Origin: CBDCZI01 sp965224495
Lineage (GTDB): Bacteria > Bacteroidota > Bacteroidia > Cytophagales > JAAEPT01
Length of the DNA stretch: 64,000 bases
Direction of reading: 5' to 3'
NCBI GenBank assembly: GCA_965224495.1
Contig: CBDCZI010000029.1
Coordinates: 248,001 to 312,000 of the forward strand
This document shows positions 44,519 to 53,892 of the stretch, in pieces. The notes below the pieces were generated by a model. That model worked only from the letters and a program-made list of their open reading frames with translations, did not search any database and had not been told where the DNA came from. The translations under genes and the position numbers were made by a program. Each line of letters opens with the position of its first letter. Position 1 is the first letter of the stretch.

Positions 44519-44921
44519 TAGTGGAGTCGCAGGGATTCGAACCCTGGTCCGGAGAAGGCAATCATCGAGCCTTCTACATGCTTAGTTTGACTTTAAGTTT
44601 TCGAGAGCAATCCGGTAGCAAACGACCAAATTAAACCTTAGTTGCGATTAACTTCATTTCTACATCACAACCCTGTAGTCACTAGATTTACTTTGTGACA
44701 CCGAAAATCTATCGCCGTAAATCAAGGTAATAGCACGATGATGGCCGGGGAATATCTTATACTCACCCTAAGCTTAACTCAACATTCAGTCGAATTAGGC
44801 AGCCATTGCATAAGAGTTATCTTCTGCAATTAGGTTGTGGAACTATCTTTTAAGGCTCTCATTCCATGAGCCTGCATGCTTACGCGCGCAACTACTCGAC
44901 CCGTCGATTCCGGTCGACCCC
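44519..44921 (-). ncRNA. ssrA: Transfer-messenger RNA
   Basis: The 5' end GGGGTCGACCGGAATCGACG matches the conserved start of tmRNA and pairs with the 3' acceptor strand CGACTCC; the T arm is GGTTCGAATCC (minus strand). The CCA tail is not encoded (CTA in the DNA), so it would be added after transcription. The tag frame (44827-44795) reads GCAGAAGATAACTCTTATGC onwards, giving AEDNSYAMAA and a TAA stop. tmRNA with SmpB frees stalled ribosomes and marks the product for ClpXP and related proteases. Confidence 0.95.
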
Positions 44922-44933
44922 ATTTATTACTTA

Positions 44934-44941
44934 CAAAGCTA
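44934..44941 (-). promoter_or_regulatory. Promoter -7 box of the tmRNA gene
   Basis: TAGCTTTG on the minus strand, an exact TAnnTTTG match, 13 bases before the mature 5' end. No clear TTTG lies at 19 bases upstream. Confidence 0.6.
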
Positions 44942-44989
44942 AAACATTTGTCACCAAATAAACTAATCTACAAGTAAATATGTTCCGTA

Positions 44990-45019
44990 TTTGGCTATTT
45001 TAAGTTAATTTTATCTTCA
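44990..45019 (+). promoter_or_regulatory. Possible promoter of xrtF
   Basis: TTTG-type box (44990-44993), 18 bases, TATCTTCA (45012-45019), six of eight positions matching; 27 bases before the xrtF start. Confidence 0.42.
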
Positions 45020-45045
45020 CCAATAGCTAAACCTACTATTTCACA

Positions 45046-45570
45046 ATGAAAAACAACTCTTTCAAAAAAAGTTTTCTCCTCTTTTTAATTACCTATTTTG
45101 TAATGAATTTGAGTTACACTCATTTTTTTCCCGCAGGCACATTTATAGATGATGCACTACGAAAAAGTGAAACGGTATTGACTGTTGGCGTGTTAGATAT
45201 GCTATTTGAAGAGACAGCCAGTCATTCAACAATAAGAGAGAACAATACATCTCGTGAAAACATTACAATAAACGATACGCCAACTATAGGGATTGTAAAC
45301 GAATGTAATGCTTTCAAAATTCACCTTATTTTTTCTTTGTTTATTGTTTTTATTTCGGGAAATTACCCGAAATGGCTGACTCTAGGAATTGGGAATTTGA
45401 TTATTTATGGATTTAATGTTCTCCGATTGGTTAGTTTGACTTTGGTAGCCCATTATTCTCGTGAATATTTCGATTTTCATCACGAATATACTTTTTCGCT
45501 TCTCTTGTACTTGATTGTCTTTACTTTGTGGTATTTTTACCTTAATGATAAACAAGAAACGGTTATATAA
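45046..45570 (+). CDS. xrtF: Exosortase family protein XrtF
   Basis: A 174-residue polytopic membrane protein with about four helices. The exosortase triad is in place: Cys87 in GIVNECNAFKIH, Arg127 in FNVLRLVSL and His145/146 in FDFHHEYTF. This is the short flavobacterial type XrtF. Exosortases are transpeptidase-like enzymes that process C-terminal sorting signals of exported proteins. The following gene is its usual partner and overlaps by 26 bases. Confidence 0.9.
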   Translation: MKNNSFKKSFLLFLITYFVMNLSYTHFFPAGTFIDDALRKSETVLTVGVLDMLFEETASHSTIRENNTSRENITINDTPTIGIVNECNAFKIHLIFSLFIVFISGNYPKWLTLGIGNLIIYGFNVLRLVSLTLVAHYSREYFDFHHEYTFSLLLYLIVFTLWYFYLNDKQETVI

Positions 45571-45982
45571 GCTGATTAGTCTTACAGGTATTTTATTCTA
45601 TGCTGTGATTAATTATGTGCAATGGAAACTACAAACAGGACATTCGTCTTATCATCCAAGTAAAATATCTACTTCACAATTTGAGCATATTCCTCACTAT
45701 TTAGGTTTTCATTTAATCTACCTTTTCTTAGTACTTACGCTTGTTTATTCTTGGTTTGGCTCTACAAAAAAGCTTAAACAAACGCTGTTCATTCACCTCT
45801 TTGTGCTTTTTATTACTTGTTTAACCGCTGTTTTATTCAAAAACCGATTATTACTGCCTTGGTCTGGCGAATTAGCAAAAGTGTTAATTAATGACATTTT
45901 ACAAAAGCCTATTTACCCCATCTTAGTATTGGTTTTTTTCTTCCTTGAGGAAAAGGCAAAACAAGCCACTAATTTAAGCTAA
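45545..45982 (+). CDS. Exosortase F-associated membrane protein
   Basis: A 145-residue membrane protein with three to four hydrophobic helices and the motif KNRLLLPWSGELAKVLINDILQKPIYP, typical for the protein found beside XrtF. The ATG at 45545 is preferred to an upstream TTG. Role inferred: assembly or activity of the XrtF system. Confidence 0.85.
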   Translation: MINKKRLYKLISLTGILFYAVINYVQWKLQTGHSSYHPSKISTSQFEHIPHYLGFHLIYLFLVLTLVYSWFGSTKKLKQTLFIHLFVLFITCLTAVLFKNRLLLPWSGELAKVLINDILQKPIYPILVLVFFFLEEKAKQATNLS

Positions 45983-46017
45983 CTTCTTATTACCCTATTC
46001 GATAGAACAACCGACTA

Positions 46018-46956
46018 ATGACTGATTTCCAACAAGCCATTTACAATGTGACTACTCCTTTGCGAGGTAGTATTCCTCAACCTATTGTGTACAGACTTTC
46101 GGTAAAGCAAAAGTTTGATGGACTGACGATTATTGAGTTTTACTGTCAAGCGATACCTCGTTTTGATAAAGACCATTGGATAGATAAAGTGAAAAATGGC
46201 AATATGACGGTCAATGGTAAAACCGTGACGGTAGATTATTGTGTAAAAACAGGAGAAATTACGCAACATTCAACACCGCCTGTCACCGAGCCTCACGCGA
46301 GTAACGAGGTGAAACTTATCTATGAAGATGATGATTTTATTGTCTTAGATAAACCCGCACCTTTACCTATGCATCCCTGTGGACGGTTTGCAAGAAACTC
46401 TTTGGGCGAATTTTTAAAACTCGCTTTTCCTACTACTGAATATAAAATCATTCATCGAATAGATGGTAGCACGACGGGAATAGTGGTATTGGGTAAATCG
46501 AAAGAAACAACGCAATTTATCGCAGAGCAATTTGAGAAAAAAACAGTTCAAAAAACCTATTTGGCTTTAGTTGAAGGTGTAATCAAGGAAACTACCTTTT
46601 CTTCTACACTGACTATCAGTAAAGACAAAACTAAAAGTGGTGGACGAAAAATAAGTACTGATGGAAATGTGGCATCGACCAATTTTGAAGTATTGGAAAG
46701 AAGAGAAAAGCACACCTTATTAAAAGTTACTCCTCTGAGTGGACGAACAAATCAAATTCGTTTGCATTTAGCAGGTAGCGGACACCCTATTGTGGGCGAT
46801 TTGGGTTATAAAAACCCAACTTATTTCGATACTCATCCACTGATTTACCCTGAAGACTGTTTGTGCTTACACGCTTGGAAATTGAGTTTTATTCACCCAA
46901 CAACAAAAAAAGAAGTTTCTTTTGAGACTAAAGTTCCTGAGAAATTTAAGGTGTAA
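46018..46956 (+). CDS. RluA-family pseudouridine synthase
   Basis: A 312-residue enzyme. The catalytic motif is HRIDGSTTGIVVLGKS (Asp149), with preceding VLDKPAPLPMHPCGRFARN and later PLSGRTNQIRLHLAGSGHPIVGD. An N-terminal region of about 90 residues lacks a clear S4 motif. It converts a uridine in rRNA or tRNA into pseudouridine; the site is not predictable. Confidence 0.9.
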   Translation: MTDFQQAIYNVTTPLRGSIPQPIVYRLSVKQKFDGLTIIEFYCQAIPRFDKDHWIDKVKNGNMTVNGKTVTVDYCVKTGEITQHSTPPVTEPHASNEVKLIYEDDDFIVLDKPAPLPMHPCGRFARNSLGEFLKLAFPTTEYKIIHRIDGSTTGIVVLGKSKETTQFIAEQFEKKTVQKTYLALVEGVIKETTFSSTLTISKDKTKSGGRKISTDGNVASTNFEVLERREKHTLLKVTPLSGRTNQIRLHLAGSGHPIVGDLGYKNPTYFDTHPLIYPEDCLCLHAWKLSFIHPTTKKEVSFETKVPEKFKV

Positions 46957-47026
46957 ACAACTTGTGTTAATAAGTTTAACCCTATTCTGGAACAATCCTT
47001 GTTGGTTTTATTGTAAATTACGTCTT

Positions 47027-48103
47027 ATGAAAACACTACTCCACCTCTTATTTGCTTTGACCATAAGTTCATTAGTTGCTCAAAGTAACAACGGAAATAT
47101 CTCTTTTTCTGAATACGAACACAAGTTTGGCTATATCAATGAAGTCGATGGAGAGGTAGAACACACTTTTTATTTCACTAACAAAAGTAAAAAACCGTTT
47201 ACTATCATTGAAGTAATTTCAGAATGTGGCTGTACAGCACCGTCTTATACAAAAAAAGACATTTTACCTGGCGACACAGGTAGGGTAAAAGTGGTATTTA
47301 ACCCTGAGAGCCCTATTGATAAAGAATTTAACAAAACACTAACCGTACGAGTGACCAATGATACGGCGTTGTTAAAAATTAGAGGAATCATTATCCCTAT
47401 CGAACGACCGAAAGAGGAAGCTATGTTTATCAAAAAAATGGGGAATACGTGGTTTCGTTCGGCTTATTTCCAATTTGGGAAAATGACCAACAACAAGACT
47501 TACACCAAAACCTTTGATTATTACAACGGAGGGACAGATAGTTTGACCTTAAATACAGATGAAATCCCTGATTTTTTGAAGATAAAAATATTGCCTAAGA
47601 TTATCGCTCCAAAAACAGTGGGTACAATAGAAATACAATACGATGCGAAATTGAAACACGATTATGGTTACCTCAACGAACCAATTAATTTGGTAAGTAC
47701 GGAGGATACTTTACAGCTAAAAAAAATGTTTATTAGTGGCAATATTGCAGAATACTTTCCCGCAACTATTGATTTAAAGAAAGCACCGAAAGCAGTCGTT
47801 ACCTCACCAAAAGAAGCTAATATTGGAGCTGTTGCTCAATTCACGCCAAAAGAGGCCCTGTTTACCTTGAAAAACGAAGGAAAGAAAAAATTGATTATTA
47901 GAAAGATTAATTCGTCTTGTTCGTGTATTCAAGTTGAGATGCCTACGACAATGGAAATAAAATCTGGGGAAGAGATTACGATAAAGGCTATTTTTGACGG
48001 TTCGGCTCGACGAAAAGGGAATGTTTTAAAATCATTTTACATTTATGTCAATGACCCAACCAATCCTATTCTTAGATTTAAAATAAAGGCGACAGTGAAG
48101 TAA
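47027..48103 (+). CDS. DUF1573 exported protein
   Basis: A 358-residue protein with a signal peptide (MKTLLHLLFALTISSLVAQ). Two DUF1573 (ASPM-SPD-2-Hydin-like Ig) domains are visible, each ending with a CxC: EVISECGCTAPSY near residue 65 and INSSCSCIQVE near 300. DUF1573 proteins are common in Bacteroidetes and are of unknown function, possibly cysteine- or copper-related. The start at 47027 is chosen because it begins the signal peptide. Confidence 0.88.
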   Translation: MKTLLHLLFALTISSLVAQSNNGNISFSEYEHKFGYINEVDGEVEHTFYFTNKSKKPFTIIEVISECGCTAPSYTKKDILPGDTGRVKVVFNPESPIDKEFNKTLTVRVTNDTALLKIRGIIIPIERPKEEAMFIKKMGNTWFRSAYFQFGKMTNNKTYTKTFDYYNGGTDSLTLNTDEIPDFLKIKILPKIIAPKTVGTIEIQYDAKLKHDYGYLNEPINLVSTEDTLQLKKMFISGNIAEYFPATIDLKKAPKAVVTSPKEANIGAVAQFTPKEALFTLKNEGKKKLIIRKINSSCSCIQVEMPTTMEIKSGEEITIKAIFDGSARRKGNVLKSFYIYVNDPTNPILRFKIKATVK

Positions 48104-48130
48104 TTAAGATACATAAAAATTAACAAACAA

Positions 48131-48178
48131 AAAACCACGATTAGCATAGTTTAACAAGACTATAATCGTGGTTTTTTT
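48131..48178 (+). terminator. Terminator after the DUF1573 gene
   Basis: AAAACCACGATT pairs with AATCGTGGTTTT around a loop with an inner ATAGT/ACTAT stem, followed by a T run. Confidence 0.88.
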
Positions 48179-48241
48179 TATACCTTTTTCATTCTCAAAA
48201 CGTATATAATTAGACACTTTCTAACTTTTAAATACACAGTA

Positions 48242-49141
48242 ATGAAAACAATAATTGTACCCACAGACTTCAGTCCTGATGCGAGCAAGGCTTACGAAAT
48301 AGCAGGACACATTGCAAAACAAGCGGATACTGAGATTATCTTATTACATATTATCTCGTCGCATTTAGACTTTATTGGCAGTTTAGCTTTTGGTTCGTAC
48401 GGAACCAACGCACTGTACGAAAAAGACCCGAAAATGGAAATTGATGAGGCGACCAAAGCTTTGGATGAGTTGGTTCAATCTGATATATTCAGAGGTATCA
48501 AGATTACTTATTTCATTAGTCAATCGTTTAACGCTAACCCATTGAAAGAAGTGCTGGAGTTCTTGAATAAACACGAACACAGTCTGGTGGTAATGGGGAC
48601 TTCGGGAGATGATTTTGGTGGAGATAGTAATGCCGAGTTTATTGTCCGAAAATCAACAATTCCTGTATTGACGATTCGCAAAGAATTGAAAGAAATAAAC
48701 ATTCGTAAGATTTTATTTCCAACGGATTTCAAAACGGTAGATTTACGTTTTATGCACCGTATCAATACGATAGCTGATATTTTTGGAGCGTCGATAGAGT
48801 TTGTGTATATCAATACACCGAAACATTTCAAAAACACCGAATATATAGAGAAAGAATGGCGAAGATTTAAAAATAAATATAAAATCAGAAGAGACAACTT
48901 CTCTGTTTATGCTGACCACGAGGTAGAAATGGGTATTATTAAAATGGTCGAACGCTCAGAGGCTGATCTACTCGCCTTGCCGACACACGGTCGTACAGGT
49001 TTAGAACATTTGTTTGGCGGAAGTTACACTGAGGATATTGTGAATGAAATTTCTATTCCTGTGTATTCTTATAATATGAAAAATGATTACCATCCAAACA
49101 GGTACAGAACAGTAGTCGAAACAAGAGGCTTTACAGGGTAA
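48242..49141 (+). CDS. Universal stress protein (tandem UspA domains), paralogue 1
   Basis: A 299-residue protein with two Usp domains. The first starts IIVPTDFSPDASKA and contains MGTSGDDFGGDSNAEFIVRKSTIPVLTI (ATP-type Gx2Gx9G-like loop); the second starts KILFPTDFKTVD and contains LPTHGRTGLEHLFGGSYTEDIV. Very similar to the next gene. Cytoplasmic stress role by family. Confidence 0.92.
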   Translation: MKTIIVPTDFSPDASKAYEIAGHIAKQADTEIILLHIISSHLDFIGSLAFGSYGTNALYEKDPKMEIDEATKALDELVQSDIFRGIKITYFISQSFNANPLKEVLEFLNKHEHSLVVMGTSGDDFGGDSNAEFIVRKSTIPVLTIRKELKEINIRKILFPTDFKTVDLRFMHRINTIADIFGASIEFVYINTPKHFKNTEYIEKEWRRFKNKYKIRRDNFSVYADHEVEMGIIKMVERSEADLLALPTHGRTGLEHLFGGSYTEDIVNEISIPVYSYNMKNDYHPNRYRTVVETRGFTG

Positions 49142-49156
49142 ATAGAGTTGAAAAGT

Positions 49157-49205
49157 GAATAGCGGTTACCGTCTTTTTATAAGTGGTTAATCGCTATTTT
49201 TTTTT
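49157..49205 (+). terminator. Terminator after first uspA
   Basis: AATAGCGGTTACC pairs imperfectly with GGTTAATCGCTATT, then nine T. Confidence 0.75.
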
Positions 49206-49245
49206 GGCTTACGTATATTAAAACTAAACCTAACTTTATAGAACG

Positions 49246-50139
49246 ATGAAAACAATAATTGTCCCTACAGACTTCAGTCCTGACGCAAGCAAGGCTTATG
49301 TGATGGCTGGTCATATCGCAAGTCAATCAGATACAGAAATTGTTCTTTTACATATTCTTTCTGCTCACTTGGATTTTATCAATGATATGGCATTTGGTGC
49401 TTATGGCTCGAATAATATTTTTGAAAAAGACCCTCAGACAGAAGTGGAAGATGCAACAAAAAAGTTAGATGACTTGGTTAATTCAGCTGTTTTTAAAGGA
49501 GCAAAAGTCACTTATTTTATTAGTCAATCACACCGAGCAAATCCACTCAAAGAAGTCTTAGACTTTTTGAATAAAAAAGAACACAGTGTGGTGATAATGG
49601 GGACTTCTGGAGATGATTTTGGAGGAGATACCAATGCCGAATTTATTGTTCGGAAATCTACTATTCCTGTCCTAACGGTTCGTAAAGAAGTAAAAGAAGT
49701 ACGTATTCAAAAAATATTGTGCCCTACGGATTTTAAAACGGTGAATAAAAAATTCATCAAACGTTTGGAAACAATGGCGGAAGTCTTAAATGCATCTGTA
49801 GAATACGTTTATATTAATACACCAAAACAGTTCAAAGACACCGATTTTATTGACAAAGAATGGCGTCAATTCAAACAAAAGTTTAAAGTGAGTAGTGATA
49901 ACTTTACTGTTTTCAATGATCACGACGTCGTTCTGGGGATAGAGAAAATGATTAGTCGATTGGAAGTAGATATGCTTGCTTTACCTACACACGGTCGTAC
50001 AGGGTTAGAACATTTCTTTAACGGGAGTTATACCGAAGATATTATCAATGAGGTTTCTATCCCCGTTTATTCTTACAATATGCACAACGATTACCGACCT
50101 ATTGTTTATGGTTACGCAGGAGCAAATAGAGGTTTTTAA
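49246..50139 (+). CDS. Universal stress protein (tandem UspA domains), paralogue 2
   Basis: A 297-residue tandem duplicate of the preceding gene: the first 20 residues are nearly identical at protein and DNA level (MKTIIVPTDFSPDASKAY), later parts diverge more. Both domain signatures are kept (MGTSGDDFGGDTNAEF; LPTHGRTGLEHFFNGSY). The two copies have separate terminators, so they may respond to different signals. Confidence 0.92.
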   Translation: MKTIIVPTDFSPDASKAYVMAGHIASQSDTEIVLLHILSAHLDFINDMAFGAYGSNNIFEKDPQTEVEDATKKLDDLVNSAVFKGAKVTYFISQSHRANPLKEVLDFLNKKEHSVVIMGTSGDDFGGDTNAEFIVRKSTIPVLTVRKEVKEVRIQKILCPTDFKTVNKKFIKRLETMAEVLNASVEYVYINTPKQFKDTDFIDKEWRQFKQKFKVSSDNFTVFNDHDVVLGIEKMISRLEVDMLALPTHGRTGLEHFFNGSYTEDIINEVSIPVYSYNMHNDYRPIVYGYAGANRGF

Positions 50140-50160
50140 TAATTCAGTTATTTACCATTC

Positions 50161-50206
50161 AAAATAATAGCTTACTAAATCACTTTTTTTGGTAGGCTAT
50201 TATTTT
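50161..50206 (+). terminator. Terminator after second uspA
   Basis: AAAATAATAGC-TAC / GTA-GCTATTATTTT with a 15-base loop. Confidence 0.7.
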
Positions 50207-50253
50207 CTTCTTTCAAAAAACCGTAACTTGTTTACTTTATAATAGGTTTCACT

Positions 50254-52884
50254 ATGGCTAATAAAGAACAACAACGACTTAATCTCCCTGATTCTAAAGA
50301 CAACTGGAAAAAATGGGGGCCTTACTTAACTGACCGTCAATGGGGAACTGTTCGGGAAGATTACAGTAAAGACAGTGAAGCGTGGGGGTTTATTACACAC
50401 GATGGAGCAAGAAGTCGTGCTTACCGTTGGGGAGAAGAAGGGATTGGCGGTATCAGTGATGCGCACCTTTATTTATGTTTTGCTTTTTCTTTTTGGAATG
50501 GCAAAGATGCGATATTAAAAGAACGACTTTTTGGACTAAACGGACACGAAGGAAACCACGGAGAAGACGTGAAGGAAATGTATTATTACCTTGATTCGAC
50601 ACCGACACACTCATATATGAAGATGCTTTATAAGTATCCACAGAATGAGTTTCCTTACAACGATATTATAGAAGAAAATAAAAACAGAGACCGTACACAA
50701 CCCGAGTACGAGTTGACGGATACAGGGATTTTTGATAACGATGATTATTTTGATATTTTCATTGAATATGCCAAAGGCGATTGTGAAGATATTCTAATCA
50801 AGGCGACCATTCATAACCGTGGAACGGAAACAGCTGAACTTCACGCTTTACCGACTGTTTGGTTAAGAAATACATGGCGTTTGCAATATTCAAATTTCAC
50901 TCCTACGATGGAGCGACAAGAAGATAACTCAATCAATGTCAAACAAGAGCAATTGGGTGATTACACTGTCGCTTTTGAAAATGACCCTGAATTGTTGTTT
51001 TGTGATAACCGTACCAATAGAAAAAAGCTTTACCGTTCTCGTAACGACGGGCAATTTTTTAAAGACGGTATCAACGATTATGTGGTTGATGGTATCGACG
51101 GAGCGGTTAATCCTGAGCAAAAAGGAACAAAAGCATCTGGACATTATAAAATGACTTTCGCTCCTGGCGAATCAAAAGAAATTAAAGTTCGTTTAAGCAA
51201 AGGGAAAAAGAAACCTTCTTTTGAAGACTTTGATGAGATTTTCGCAAAACGTTTGTTAGAAGCAGATGAGTTTTACGGAGACGTACAAGCAAAAGTAACA
51301 GACAACGAGCATGTTAATATTCAACGTCAAGCCTTTGCCGGTTTGATGTGGTCTAAACAATTTTATTATTACGATATAAAAGAATGGCTCGAAGGAGACC
51401 CCGGGCGTACAGCACCTCCCGAAGAAAGGAAAAATGGACGAAATAGCAATTGGATGCACCTGCATAATACCGATATTATTTCGATGCCTGATACGTGGGA
51501 ATATCCTTGGTACGCCGCTTGGGATTTGGCATTTCATACTATTCCGATTGCGAGGATAGATGCAGAATTTGCTAAAGAACAGTTGTTGGTGATGCTAAAA
51601 ACAAATTACCAACACCCCAACGGACAAATACCTGCTTACGAATGGAACTTTAGTGATGTCAACCCGCCTGTACACGCGTGGGCTGTTTTACGTGTTTTTC
51701 ATATCGATAAAAAACAAAAAGGAAATAAAGGAGACCATGAATTTTTAGAAAAATGTTTCCATAAATTACTCTTGAATTTTACTTGGTGGATTAACCGAAA
51801 AGATTCGATTGGTAACAATATATTTGAAGGTGGTTTCTTAGGTTTAGATAATATTGGAGTATTTGATAGAAGTGCACCTTTACCTAAGGGCGTAACGCTC
51901 GAACAGGCAGATGGAACGTCTTGGATGGCAATGTATTCATTAAATATGTTGCGTATCTCTTTAGATTTGGCTTCTGAGAATGAGGTTTATGAAGATTTAG
52001 CGATTAAGTTTTTCGAACACTTCTTGTATATCGCACAAGCAATTCATGATAAAAGTGATGGTTACGAGTCGCTTTGGGACGAGAAAGATAATTTTTATTA
52101 TGATGTACTTAGAACTCCTGACGGAAAATCGAAAAAGTTAAAAATCCGTTCTATGGTCGGGATTATTCCTTTTTTCGCCGTAGAGACATTGAAAGATAAA
52201 ACGTTAGGTAAGCTGAAAAAATTCTCTGAAAGACTACAGGTTTTCCAACGCTCACACCCCGAACTACACGATATGGTATCTCGTTGGGAAGAGGCAGGGA
52301 AAGATGACCGTCGTTTGTTGTCGCTTTTGAGAGGTTTTAGAATGAGAAAACTACTCGAACGTGTATTAGATGAAGACGAATTTCTTTCTGATTACGGAAT
52401 CAGAGCCTTATCGAAACACCACGAAAAAAACCCTTATACATTAAAATTTGCTGATAAGGATATGTCTGTTTCGTATGTCCCAGGAGAGTCTGACTCGGGA
52501 ATGTTTGGAGGGAACTCTAACTGGAGAGGTCCTATTTGGTTTCCTATGAATTACTTGATTGTTGAATCGTTATGGAAATTAGGGTTTTATTACGACGAAA
52601 ATTTCAAAATAGAATACCCAACAGGTAGTGGTGTAAAAATATGCATCAGTGAATTAGCAGACAAATTATCCTTACGAATGATAGATGTCTTTATGCCTGA
52701 CTCAAAAGGAAATCGTCCTGTTTACGCACAAAATAAGAAACTACAAACCGACCCTCATTTCAAAGATTACATTTTGTTTTTTGAATATTTCCACGGAGAT
52801 ACAGGAGAAGGTTTAGGAGCGTCACACCAAACAGGTTGGACTGCCTTAGTTGCCGATTTGATTCATAAATTATACGACAAGTAA
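50254..52884 (+). CDS. GH63-like glycoside hydrolase
   Basis: An 876-residue cytoplasmic-looking enzyme (no signal peptide). The N-terminal part has DRQWGTVREDYSKD, ARSRAYRWGEEGIGGISD and GLNGHEGNHGEDVKE; the (alpha/alpha)6 part has WYAAWDLAFHTIPIARIDAEF (general acid Asp likely in AAWD), QIPAYEWNFSDVNPPVHAWA and NWRGPIWFPMNYL (C-terminal motif). This matches the GH63/MGH1-type group, acting on alpha-glucosides or mannosylglycerate-type substrates. No transport gene is nearby; a link with the Usp genes would suggest a compatible-solute or storage-glycan role, which is inference. Confidence 0.87.
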   Translation: MANKEQQRLNLPDSKDNWKKWGPYLTDRQWGTVREDYSKDSEAWGFITHDGARSRAYRWGEEGIGGISDAHLYLCFAFSFWNGKDAILKERLFGLNGHEGNHGEDVKEMYYYLDSTPTHSYMKMLYKYPQNEFPYNDIIEENKNRDRTQPEYELTDTGIFDNDDYFDIFIEYAKGDCEDILIKATIHNRGTETAELHALPTVWLRNTWRLQYSNFTPTMERQEDNSINVKQEQLGDYTVAFENDPELLFCDNRTNRKKLYRSRNDGQFFKDGINDYVVDGIDGAVNPEQKGTKASGHYKMTFAPGESKEIKVRLSKGKKKPSFEDFDEIFAKRLLEADEFYGDVQAKVTDNEHVNIQRQAFAGLMWSKQFYYYDIKEWLEGDPGRTAPPEERKNGRNSNWMHLHNTDIISMPDTWEYPWYAAWDLAFHTIPIARIDAEFAKEQLLVMLKTNYQHPNGQIPAYEWNFSDVNPPVHAWAVLRVFHIDKKQKGNKGDHEFLEKCFHKLLLNFTWWINRKDSIGNNIFEGGFLGLDNIGVFDRSAPLPKGVTLEQADGTSWMAMYSLNMLRISLDLASENEVYEDLAIKFFEHFLYIAQAIHDKSDGYESLWDEKDNFYYDVLRTPDGKSKKLKIRSMVGIIPFFAVETLKDKTLGKLKKFSERLQVFQRSHPELHDMVSRWEEAGKDDRRLLSLLRGFRMRKLLERVLDEDEFLSDYGIRALSKHHEKNPYTLKFADKDMSVSYVPGESDSGMFGGNSNWRGPIWFPMNYLIVESLWKLGFYYDENFKIEYPTGSGVKICISELADKLSLRMIDVFMPDSKGNRPVYAQNKKLQTDPHFKDYILFFEYFHGDTGEGLGASHQTGWTALVADLIHKLYDK

Positions 52885-52959
52885 AGCTAAAATTAAACAA
52901 GTAAAACCGTTTACTACAAAGGGATTTCCTTTGTGAAAAACACGTTAAAAATACCGAAG

Positions 52960-53775
52960 ATGAATAAAGCAGAATTGTTTGAGCAAATCAAAAAAAAGCA
53001 GTCGTACCTATGTGTGGGCTTAGATACAGATAGTAAAAAAATCCCCCAGCACTTATTAAAAACAGCTGATCCAATATTTGAATTTAACAAACAAATCATT
53101 GATGCAACCATAGATTCGGCTGTAGCTTACAAACCAAATATTGCGTTTTATGAAGCAGAAGGAAGTCGTGGTTGGGATAGTTTACAAAAGACCATCGAGT
53201 ATTTGCCAAAAGATGTTTTTACTATTGCAGATGCCAAACGTGGGGATATTGGTAATACTTCAAACCTGTATGCCAGAGCTTTTTTTGACAATATGAATTT
53301 TGATTCGGTGACGGTAGCTCCTTATATGGGGGAAGACTCTGTCAAACCGTTTTTAGAATTTAAAGACAAATGGGTTATTTTATTAGCACTGACTTCTAAT
53401 ATTGGTTCGAGTGATTTTCAACGTGAAAAATTAGCGTCAGGAGAATATTTATTCGAAAAAGTATTGAGAAAAAGTAGCGAATGGGGTAATGCAGAAGAAT
53501 TAATGTATGTTGTTGGTGCAACTCAAACAGATATGTTAGAGCAAATCAGACAAATTATCCCACAACATTTCTTATTAGTGCCTGGTGTTGGTGCGCAAGG
53601 AGGTAGTTTAAAAGACGTCAGTAAAGCAGGAATGAACGCAACGTGTGGCTTATTAGTCAATTCGTCGAGAGGGATTATCTATGCATCAAAAGACAACGAC
53701 TTTGCACAAGTAGCAGGAGTGAAAGCCAAAGAAGTTCAAGTTGAAATGGAAGAATATTTAGCTAAGTATTTATAA
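52960..53775 (+). CDS. pyrF: Orotidine 5'-phosphate decarboxylase
   Basis: A 271-residue enzyme of the long OMPDC type: LCVGLDTDSKKIP near the start, the catalytic DAKRGDIGNTSNLYARAFF (Asp-Lys pair) and LLVPGVGAQGG as phosphate-binding loop. It makes UMP from OMP. The ATG at 52960 is preferred to a GTG at 52933. Confidence 0.94.
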   Translation: MNKAELFEQIKKKQSYLCVGLDTDSKKIPQHLLKTADPIFEFNKQIIDATIDSAVAYKPNIAFYEAEGSRGWDSLQKTIEYLPKDVFTIADAKRGDIGNTSNLYARAFFDNMNFDSVTVAPYMGEDSVKPFLEFKDKWVILLALTSNIGSSDFQREKLASGEYLFEKVLRKSSEWGNAEELMYVVGATQTDMLEQIRQIIPQHFLLVPGVGAQGGSLKDVSKAGMNATCGLLVNSSRGIIYASKDNDFAQVAGVKAKEVQVEMEEYLAKYL

Positions 53776-53803
53776 GCTGTTTTATTTTGTTGATAGCTCA
53801 CTT

Positions 53804-53832
53804 AAAGCTCAGTTCTTAACTGAGCTTTTTTT
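53804..53832 (+). terminator. Terminator after pyrF
   Basis: Stem AAAGCTCAGTT / AACTGAGCTTT with a CTT loop and T run. Confidence 0.92.
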
Positions 53833-53892
53833 GTTTTTAGAAAACTTTTCTTAACTTAAGTATTGTAATTTATTTTTCAAACACTACGGGCT

